From Ignavibacteria bacterium (GTDB taxonomy: Bacteria; Bacteroidota; Ignavibacteria; Tepidaquicellales; OLB5), in contig JAUQWT010000307.1 of NCBI GenBank assembly GCA_030835005.1, forward strand, positions 1-12,232: a stretch of DNA of 12,232 nt, in the 5' to 3' direction. The translations under genes were made by a program, and so were the position numbers. The notes under the pieces are model-generated. The model was given only the letters and a program-made list of their open reading frames with translations. It made no database searches and was not told where the DNA came from. Numbering within the stretch: position 1 is the stretch's first letter; every line of letters starts with the position of its first letter. Below, piece after piece: positions 7,442-12,232 of the stretch.

Positions 7442-7918
7442 ATGACCAAAAGAATATTTCTCGTCTGGGCCATGATTCTAACCTTTGGTCTCGCCAGTCT
7501 GCCTGTAGTTGGATTTTCTGCAGAAAGCAAGCAAACTGGTAATACCGAATTATCAAAGAAGAAGCCTAAGAAGAAATTTTCCAAGAAGACAAAGAAATCT
7601 TTAAAGAAAAAGAAAAAAGGCTCAAAAAAGAAGTACAGCGGTGGTAAAAAGAAGTACTCCAAGAAGAAAAAATATTCTGGGAAGAAAAAGTACACCGGGA
7701 AGAAGAAATACTCAAAAAAGAATAAGAAATCTTCCAAAAAGAAAAAAAGCTACAAACGCAAATATTATGCACCCAAAACCAACAGCAGCAATGTTGAGTA
7801 CAGGAACTACAAAAGAAGCAATGATCCTGAAAACAGCGGTAATAATAATGAAGTGAATATCGAAAAGATAGCTCCTTCAAAAGAAATCAGAAAAGAGCCA
7901 AAAAAAGAAGGTCAGTAG
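7442..7918 (+). CDS. Exported, extremely lysine-rich low-complexity protein
   Basis: The 158-aa protein has a clear signal peptide (MTKR, hydrophobic core, VVGFSA) with cleavage expected after Ala27. Residues 39-107 are a polycationic tract with 41 Lys in 69 residues and no acidic residue, built from irregular repeats of KKKY[ST][GK] (KKKYSGG, KKKYSKK, KKKYSGK, KKKYTGK, KKKYSKK) with interspersed Ser, Tyr and Gly. A less basic tail (108-158) is rich in Asn, Ser, Glu and Lys. Overall about 50 of 158 residues are Lys. There is no membrane anchor or lipobox and no recognised domain. It has its own promoter, strong ribosome site and terminator, so it is likely monocistronic and well expressed. 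Possible roles, all inference: binding LPS, extracellular DNA or anionic polysaccharide, or a biofilm or periplasmic scaffold. It resembles histone-H1-like bacterial Lys-rich proteins in composition, but the signal peptide argues against a nucleoid role. Confidence 0.85.
   Translation: MTKRIFLVWAMILTFGLASLPVVGFSAESKQTGNTELSKKKPKKKFSKKTKKSLKKKKKGSKKKYSGGKKKYSKKKKYSGKKKYTGKKKYSKKNKKSSKKKKSYKRKYYAPKTNSSNVEYRNYKRSNDPENSGNNNEVNIEKIAPSKEIRKEPKKEGQ
7556..7762 (+). repeat. Purine-rich degenerate repeat encoding the poly-Lys tract
   Basis: This stretch is almost all A and G on the + strand, with repeated AAGAAGTAC/AAGAAATAC-type units (coding KKY) separated by Ser/Gly/Thr codons. AAA and AAG codons are mixed, so the tract is not a pure homopolymer. 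The units are irregular, which suggests an old expansion. Length variation between strains would be expected. Confidence 0.7.
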
Positions 7919-7943
7919 GACTTTCAAAGCATCAGAAAATCCA

Positions 7944-7984
7944 AAACCCCGTTTCGTTAATTCGAAGCGGGGTTTCTTGTTTTT
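7944..7984. terminator. Strong terminator between convergent genes, likely bidirectional
   Basis: A 13-bp stem (7944-7956 with 7963-7975, one G.T wobble, core ACCCCG) closes a 6-nt TTAATT loop and is followed on the + strand by TCTTGTTTTT. On the minus strand the same hairpin is followed by a T-rich stretch (TTGGATTTT). It lies 25 bp after the Lys-rich gene and about 80 bp beyond the stop of the convergent 92-aa gene, so it probably serves both. Confidence 0.85.
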
Positions 7985-8066
7985 AACAAATTGAATTCAG
8001 GTAATTTGCAGAGAGCGAATCGAAAGTGCACTCTTATTAGTATAAGAAATTTCTTCAGATACTTTC

Positions 8067-8345
8067 CTACGCTGCTATAGGCGTATATGTGTCATCAAAA
8101 ACTATGTTCTCATTGCGGCCGCTGGTGTATTCAATTACCTTGTCCTTGATCGCTCCAATCGATGTTTCGAACAGTATGCGGTGCCTCATGATCGGAAGGT
8201 CAACTTCGTTTGGCGCATACTCTTCGTCGTGATAAAGAAAAAGCCCTATGTAATGCTTTGAATTGATCTCACAGGCGTCCATTACATATAAAATATAAAC
8301 TTTGCCCGTATTCGTTTTAACGATGTATTTGTTTGAGTTCTGCAT
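8067..8345 (-). CDS. Small protein of unknown function (92 aa)
   Basis: No family is recognised. The protein has no signal peptide or membrane segment and is probably cytosolic. It starts with short beta-strands (KYIVKTNTGKVYILYVMDA), then KHYIGLFLYHDEEYAPNEVDLPIMRHR, a likely helix (IGAIKDKVIEYTSG) and an acidic end (NIVFDDTYTPIAA). A compact alpha/beta domain is plausible. The frame stays open to ATG 8423, but I chose ATG 8345 because AAGGGG lies 9 nt upstream, the extra 26 residues look non-native, and a promoter-like sequence (8402-8430) overlaps the longer start. It is divergent from the 985-aa gene and convergent with the Lys-rich gene, so it is a single-gene unit; no partner is suggested by context. 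Existence as a gene is supported by promoter, ribosome site and amino-acid composition; function is unknown. Confidence 0.65.
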   Translation of the reverse strand: MQNSNKYIVKTNTGKVYILYVMDACEINSKHYIGLFLYHDEEYAPNEVDLPIMRHRILFETSIGAIKDKVIEYTSGRNENIVFDDTYTPIAA

Positions 8346-8354
8346 AGCTGTATT

Positions 8355-8360
8355 CCCCTT
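8355..8360 (-). promoter_or_regulatory. Shine-Dalgarno that decides the start of the 92-aa gene
   Basis: Read on the minus strand this is AAGGGG, 9 nt before the ATG at 8345. The upstream in-frame ATG at 8423 has no comparable site. Confidence 0.6.
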
Positions 8361-8401
8361 AATTAGCTTGGTCAAAAAATAACATTTTTCATTTAAAATT
8401 G

Positions 8402-8430
8402 CAAATAAATTCGAAATTCCCATATTTCAA
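8402..8430 (-). promoter_or_regulatory. Candidate promoter of the 92-aa gene
   Basis: On the minus strand TTG (8430-8428) is followed after 18 bp by TTTATTTG (8409-8402), one mismatch from TAnnTTTG. Transcription would start near 8395, about 50 nt before ATG 8345. The spacing is right but the match is imperfect. Confidence 0.4.
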
Positions 8431-8507
8431 CGGCTTATGAACTTTTGCATTTAATTTATTATTAAAAGTTCGGATAATTGAGGACAATAAACGGAGATAA
8501 TTCAACA

Positions 8508-11465
8508 ATGTTTAAAAAATTACTTTTAATAGTATTTATTTTAGCCCTGAATTATGGATTCTCGTTTTCGCAATCCCTCATTGCAACATATCCATTTCCA
8601 TATGCTTCTTCCTACAACGGATTCTGGGGTGTCACACAGATAAATGATACTTTAAGGATCGGGTCAAGTTCTGGAGGTAAAATATTTAAGGTTACAAAAA
8701 CAGGTTCTATTACAGATAGTCTTGCTACATTGTTCACCTATAACCAGGGCCTCGCCTGGGACGGGACCGGATTCTGGATCGCCAGAAATTCAGGAGGCAG
8801 TAATCCCCGAATGGTGAAAGTTAATACAAGCGGTAATCCGGTGGATAGTATAAGGATAACTTCAATAAACGGAAGTTCCACAATAGGCATTGGCGGAATA
8901 GCGCTAGACGGAAATTTCCTTTGGGCTGCTGTTTACTATCCTGATTATGCTTCATACCCGTTTTCATATGCATATAAATTCGATCTCACAACAAAAGCTA
9001 TCGTTGATTCAATTCCGCTCAGAGGTAAACAAGTACAGGGTATTGCAGTAAAAGGAGATACTATTCTGTATGTAACTGATAATTTCCAGAGTGACCAGGA
9101 GCGTATTTACGCATACAGAAAAGTTGTTGGCGATACACTTTTTTCATTTGCAGCGCCAGACCCTGATAATGACTGTGATCCGCGCGGATTATTCTGGGAC
9201 GGCTCGCATCTCTGGCTGATCGCTAACAGAGTAGGCACAAGTACCGCACAGTTCAGGACTCTTTACAAATATACACTCACAGGTGCCGGCAGCCCTATTA
9301 TAACAACAACTCCAACATCAATCGGTTTTGGCAATGTAATTATCGGCCAGACAGGAAATCAGAATCTTGCCATTAATAATCTTGGAACCGGTAAGCTGAT
9401 AATCAGCGCATTCAATTTTACGAATCCGAGATTTTCAATTAACCCAAGCGCAGTTCCGGATACAATTCAGCCGGGAAGCTCAAAAAATTATTCGGTCGGA
9501 TTCACACCAACCGTTTTTGATACTACTTCGGGTGAGCTAAGGATCTCTAACAATGATATTGGAAATCCGGTTAAGGTAGTTACCCTTAAAGGCAAAGGAG
9601 TTCAGAACGGTTCATACATGGGACTCTCTGCAACCAGTTTCAATTATAATAACCGAAGGACAAACTCGCTTTGCGGTTTCACATTCCAGGTTATGAACCA
9701 GGGGACTCAGCCACTGACAATTAACTCATGCAATTTTGCCTCTTCGAGATTCCGGTTTGATACAACTAATGCAAGATTCCCGATAACAATTGATACTCAA
9801 CGGACGAGAACATTCAGGATATGGTTTAACCCGAATGCTTCAGGAAATTTCAGTGATTCGGCAGTTTTTGGATCCAATGCTGTGAACTCAGGCAAGATCA
9901 CTTTAACCGGAACGGGTGTAGATGAAGTGCCGGTACTTGGAAATATAATGTGGGAAAGTAATATCCCTGATAATCCGAACACATCTTCTGATGATTTCCA
10001 GCCTAAGAGTTTAAAACAAATTCCCGATGTTAACGGTGACGGAATTGCTGATATGATATGCGCAACAGAAAATTACTGGACAATTTGCTATAACGGGAAT
10101 TCTTCTGTCACTGCTGATACTTTATGGAAATTCAATACACACTTTGGCACAAATAATACAGGTTCGGTGGATTGGGAAGATGCAATGCAGATCATGGACG
10201 ACTTAAACGGCGATGGTTTGCCTGAGGTCGTTATCGGGTGCGGCGGCGGTAATGAAGAAGTGTATGTGCTATCGGGAGGAACCGGCAAATTGATATGGGA
10301 ATATGACGGGCCGGGCTCTAATTATGACGGAGATATTTTCGGGTTAAGAGTTGATAAGGATTTTAACGGTGACGGAAGAAAAGATGTACTTATTTCTGCA
10401 AGCGGTGAAGGCGCAACAAATCCGGGAAGGCACTCTGTTATCTGTTTAAATGCTGTTAACGGACAGGTTTTGTTTAACCAGGCACAGCCTTCAGAATTTA
10501 CTTACGATGTTACTTCATTAACAACCGGCGGTGCAATAGGGTTCGGCTCCAACAGCGGTGTAAGAGGAGTTAGGGGATTCAATATGACCGGTGTTAATGT
10601 TTGGAGCTACAGCACAACAAGCGCAGTATGGAGCTTAAGAGAAGTGGCTGATCTTAATAATGACGGCAACAGCGATCTTGTAGGCTTCTGGGGTTTTGCA
10701 AGCGGCGTGTTTGCGCTTAACGGAGCTACAGGACAGGAGATATGGTCAACCGGACTTGGCAGCGGAAATAACGGCACAGTAGAAATACTTGATGATAAAG
10801 ATAATAACGGATTCAAAGAACTTACATTTTCAGGCGCTACTGTTGCGGTAAGACTTGATCCAAAAACTACTATTCAGCAATGGCAAACTCCTCTTAGCGG
10901 ATCTTATATAAGAGATGCCGGAATTCTTGGTGATATAAACGGCGATTCCATTGCAGAGGTGCTGTATTCAACGCAGGATCCCGCGAAGGTATTTGTACTT
11001 AACGGCAGTACAGGAGTTATAATGTTTGAATATGTATTCGGAACTTTAACTCATCGAGCTGATAGAGTTGCAGCCTTAAACAGCATTGATGGCAATACGG
11101 CAAATGAATTTGTCTGCTGCTCACGGGATGGAAGGATCAAATGCTTCAGCGGCGGACCAGGACAGCCAATAGGCATCAGCTCAAATAATGGTATAATTCC
11201 CAAATCATTTGCGCTATATCAAAATTATCCCAATCCGTTCAATCCCGCAACTCAAATAAAATTTGATGTTGCAAGACAAGTTAATGTGAAGATCTCTGTA
11301 TTTGATGTAATCGGCAGGGAAGTTGCAGTGCTTGTAAACGGCGAGATGAAACCCGGCGTGTATGATGTTGACTGGAATGCCGGCAACTTTGCATCGGGCG
11401 TTTACTTCTATAAGATTCACGCAGGTGATTTCAGCGATGTAAAGAAGATGATCTTAGTGAAGTAA
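8508..11465 (+). CDS. T9SS-secreted protein with ASH-like Ig domains and FG-GAP/PQQ-like propeller
   Basis: The 985-aa protein starts at ATG 8508 (MFKKLLLIVFILAL...), preceded by CGGAGA; the 10 codons upstream would need a TTG start. The signal peptide ends FSFS with Gln at the likely +1. Residues about 25-262 are propeller-like (AWDGTGFWIARN, GIALDGNFLWAAVYY, RGLFWDGSHLWLIAN). Two Ig-like ASH/choice-of-anchor-D domains follow (about 264-367 and 368-474), each ending in TLKGKGV or TLTGTGV. Residues about 480-880 combine FG-GAP/VCBS calcium loops (DVNGDG 507, DLNGDG 565, DFNGDG 618, DLNNDG 715, DKDNNG 763, DINGDS 809) with PQQ-like blades (VLSGGTGKLIWEYDG, ALNGATGQEIWST). The T9SS type-A sorting domain begins near 895 with QNYPNPFNP at 905-913 and ends KKMILVK. 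The protein is likely surface-attached or released, with Ca2+-stabilised propellers; no enzyme active site is evident. It is flanked by its own strong terminator. Confidence 0.88.
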   Translation: MFKKLLLIVFILALNYGFSFSQSLIATYPFPYASSYNGFWGVTQINDTLRIGSSSGGKIFKVTKTGSITDSLATLFTYNQGLAWDGTGFWIARNSGGSNPRMVKVNTSGNPVDSIRITSINGSSTIGIGGIALDGNFLWAAVYYPDYASYPFSYAYKFDLTTKAIVDSIPLRGKQVQGIAVKGDTILYVTDNFQSDQERIYAYRKVVGDTLFSFAAPDPDNDCDPRGLFWDGSHLWLIANRVGTSTAQFRTLYKYTLTGAGSPIITTTPTSIGFGNVIIGQTGNQNLAINNLGTGKLIISAFNFTNPRFSINPSAVPDTIQPGSSKNYSVGFTPTVFDTTSGELRISNNDIGNPVKVVTLKGKGVQNGSYMGLSATSFNYNNRRTNSLCGFTFQVMNQGTQPLTINSCNFASSRFRFDTTNARFPITIDTQRTRTFRIWFNPNASGNFSDSAVFGSNAVNSGKITLTGTGVDEVPVLGNIMWESNIPDNPNTSSDDFQPKSLKQIPDVNGDGIADMICATENYWTICYNGNSSVTADTLWKFNTHFGTNNTGSVDWEDAMQIMDDLNGDGLPEVVIGCGGGNEEVYVLSGGTGKLIWEYDGPGSNYDGDIFGLRVDKDFNGDGRKDVLISASGEGATNPGRHSVICLNAVNGQVLFNQAQPSEFTYDVTSLTTGGAIGFGSNSGVRGVRGFNMTGVNVWSYSTTSAVWSLREVADLNNDGNSDLVGFWGFASGVFALNGATGQEIWSTGLGSGNNGTVEILDDKDNNGFKELTFSGATVAVRLDPKTTIQQWQTPLSGSYIRDAGILGDINGDSIAEVLYSTQDPAKVFVLNGSTGVIMFEYVFGTLTHRADRVAALNSIDGNTANEFVCCSRDGRIKCFSGGPGQPIGISSNNGIIPKSFALYQNYPNPFNPATQIKFDVARQVNVKISVFDVIGREVAVLVNGEMKPGVYDVDWNAGNFASGVYFYKIHAGDFSDVKKMILVK

Positions 11466-11479
11466 GATGTAAGGCTATC

Positions 11480-11530
11480 ATTCATTCGATGACTTAGAGC
11501 CTGACTGCTATGGCAGTTCATCAGATGAAT
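11480..11530 (+). other. Imperfect long hairpin in the 3' UTR
   Basis: The arms ATTCATTCGATGA (11480-11492) and TCATCAGATGAAT (11518-11530) pair over 13 positions with one mismatch and one wobble. An inner ACTGC/GCAGT hairpin (11504-11517) nests inside. It lies between the stop codon and the terminator and may be a 3'-UTR stability structure, or chance. Confidence 0.4.
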
Positions 11531-11539
11531 ATGTATATC

Positions 11540-11583
11540 AGACTGCAAAAGTTTTAGAGACTTTTGCAGTCTTTTTATTTTTA
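11540..11583 (+). terminator. Strong rho-independent terminator after the 985-aa gene
   Basis: A perfect 13-bp stem (11540-11552 with 11560-11572, sequence AGACTGCAAAAGT) closes a 7-nt loop and is followed by a T-rich tract (TTTTTATTTTT). It lies about 75 bp past the stop at 11465. Confidence 0.9.
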
Positions 11584-11622
11584 CGGCTTTGATTTGACAT
11601 CTTTTATCACTCTTTAACAGTA

Positions 11623-11653
11623 TTGCGTAAATTGAGATATGAAAATATATTTA
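11623..11653 (+). promoter_or_regulatory. Candidate promoter of the Ycf48-like gene
   Basis: TTG at 11623-11625 is followed after 20 bp by TATATTTA (11646-11653), one mismatch from TAnnTTTG. The start site would be near 11660, giving a leader of about 25 nt. A TTGACA at 11594-11599 has no good -10 partner. Confidence 0.45.
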
Positions 11654-11684
11654 TATTAATTATATAAATTTACGCGGAGACAAT

Positions 11685-12232
11685 ATGAGTACCAAAATTA
11701 CTTTATTAGGCCTTGCAATATTTTTTCTGTCGCAGTTAGCATCAGTATCCCAAACCGTAACATGGAGTGAACAAACTTCAGGCTTGGTTACTCAGTTAAC
11801 ATCAGTTTCTGCAAGCAGCGAAAATAACGCATGGGCATGCGGTTATTCAGGCCGGGTTCTGCGCACAATTGATGGCGGTATGAACTGGGTAAGTGTAAAT
11901 GCTGCGCCCATTCCGGGCACGCTGAATCTTCATTCAATTTTTGCAATTGATTCACTTACTGCAATTGTTGCAGGCTCGGGTTCATCTTCATTTTTGTTCA
12001 GGACATCAAACGGCGGTACTACCTGGCAGCAGGTGTTTACAGAAACCGGCGGCTTCATAAATTCAGCGCAAATGGGAAATGCATTTGCGGGATTCATGGT
12101 AGGCGATCCGGTTGGCGGAAGATGGTCGCTTTGGGGTACAACAAATGGAGGCGTAACATGGGATTCCTCGAGTTTTTATCTACCACAGGCTGGATCTGAA
12201 ACCGGCTACAATAACTCATTTTTCTTTGACGT
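11685..12232 (+). CDS. Secreted Ycf48/BNR-repeat beta-propeller protein (3' partial)
   Basis: The first 182 codons are present and the frame runs off the window. ATG 11685 has GGAG 5 nt upstream. Residues 1-22 form a signal peptide (MSTKITLLGLAIFFLSQLASVS) with Gln23 at the likely +1. The mature part is a propeller with Asp-box-like repeats of the form T-x-[DN]-G-G-x-x-W: TIDGGMNW (61-68), TSNGGTTW (107-114) and TTNGGVTW (152-159). These are spaced about 45 residues apart, each preceded by a strand such as AWACGYSGRVLR. This is the Ycf48/photosystem II assembly factor-like/BNR propeller superfamily, widespread as secreted surface proteins in Bacteroidota; a role in photosynthesis is not implied. 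A T9SS sorting domain at the missing C-terminus would be expected from the neighbours. It is separated from the 985-aa gene by a strong terminator, so probably its own transcript. Confidence 0.8.
   Translation, partial: MSTKITLLGLAIFFLSQLASVSQTVTWSEQTSGLVTQLTSVSASSENNAWACGYSGRVLRTIDGGMNWVSVNAAPIPGTLNLHSIFAIDSLTAIVAGSGSSSFLFRTSNGGTTWQQVFTETGGFINSAQMGNAFAGFMVGDPVGGRWSLWGTTNGGVTWDSSSFYLPQAGSETGYNNSFFFD

Noticed and set aside
7420..7737. Minus-strand 105-aa ORF rich in Phe and Tyr
   Set aside because: It is the antisense of the poly-Lys tract; the Phe/Tyr runs are simply complements of Lys codons, and it overlaps the promoter and the start of a well-supported gene.
7556..7762. Possible CRISPR or satellite array in the repetitive purine tract
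   Set aside because: The units are very short, irregular and in frame with a coding sequence; there are no spacers.
7641..7856. Plus-strand 71-aa Lys/Arg-rich ORF in another frame
   Set aside because: It lies wholly inside the Lys-rich gene, has no ribosome site of its own, and its composition follows from the repeated purine codons.
8346..8423. Longer start of the 92-aa protein at ATG 8423
   Set aside because: It has no Shine-Dalgarno and overlaps the candidate promoter, while ATG 8345 has AAGGGG at a proper distance.
8478..8507. Longer start of the 985-aa protein at TTG 8478
   Set aside because: It would put ten polar residues before a clean signal peptide beginning at ATG 8508, which has CGGAGA upstream.

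Overview
The window looks like chromosomal DNA from a member of the Bacteroidota/Ignavibacteriota (Chlorobi-group) lineage, most likely an Ignavibacteria-type bacterium. Three kinds of evidence point this way. Two large secreted proteins end in a type IX secretion (T9SS) type-A sorting domain with the QNYPNPFNP motif common in that group. Several signal peptides place a Gln right after the likely cleavage site. The clearest promoter fits the TTG / TAnnTTTG consensus of Bacteroidota. Base composition is moderately AT-rich by eye. The lineage call is inference; no 16S or other marker gene is present.

Layout. (1) Positions 1-900 hold the last 52 codons of an outer-membrane beta-barrel protein and, 13 bp downstream, a 241-aa exported protein of unknown function with two membrane segments. 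A rho-independent terminator closes this unit (936-968). (2) Positions 1169-3745 encode an 858-aa T9SS-secreted protein (beta-propeller-like region, TIG/IPT domain, FN3-like domain, sorting domain). (3) Positions 3757-7320, minus strand, are a compact four-gene run, in transcription order mnmA (tRNA 2-thiouridylase), pta (phosphate acetyltransferase), a GNAT acetyltransferase and a CbpA-type DnaJ co-chaperone. Gaps are 39, 39 and 12 bp, which suggests an operon. The first three of these households functions are unrelated to the surface proteins around them. (4) Positions 7370-7984 are a monocistronic unit with a good promoter, a strong Shine-Dalgarno, an exported protein with an extreme poly-lysine segment, and a strong terminator. 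(5) Positions 8067-8345, minus strand, encode a small unknown cytosolic protein. It converges on the Lys-rich gene, and the terminator between them can serve both strands. (6) Positions 8508-11465 encode a 985-aa T9SS-secreted protein with a propeller-like region, two ASH-like Ig domains, an FG-GAP/PQQ-like propeller with six calcium-loop motifs and a sorting domain, followed by a strong terminator. (7) From 11685 to the end is the start of a secreted Ycf48/BNR-type beta-propeller protein.

The general picture is a housekeeping operon embedded among cell-surface and secreted-protein genes. I see no mobile element, CRISPR array, tRNA/rRNA gene, phage gene or defence system. The most unusual item is the secreted lysine-rich protein at 7442-7918. 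I found no convincing new multi-gene system.
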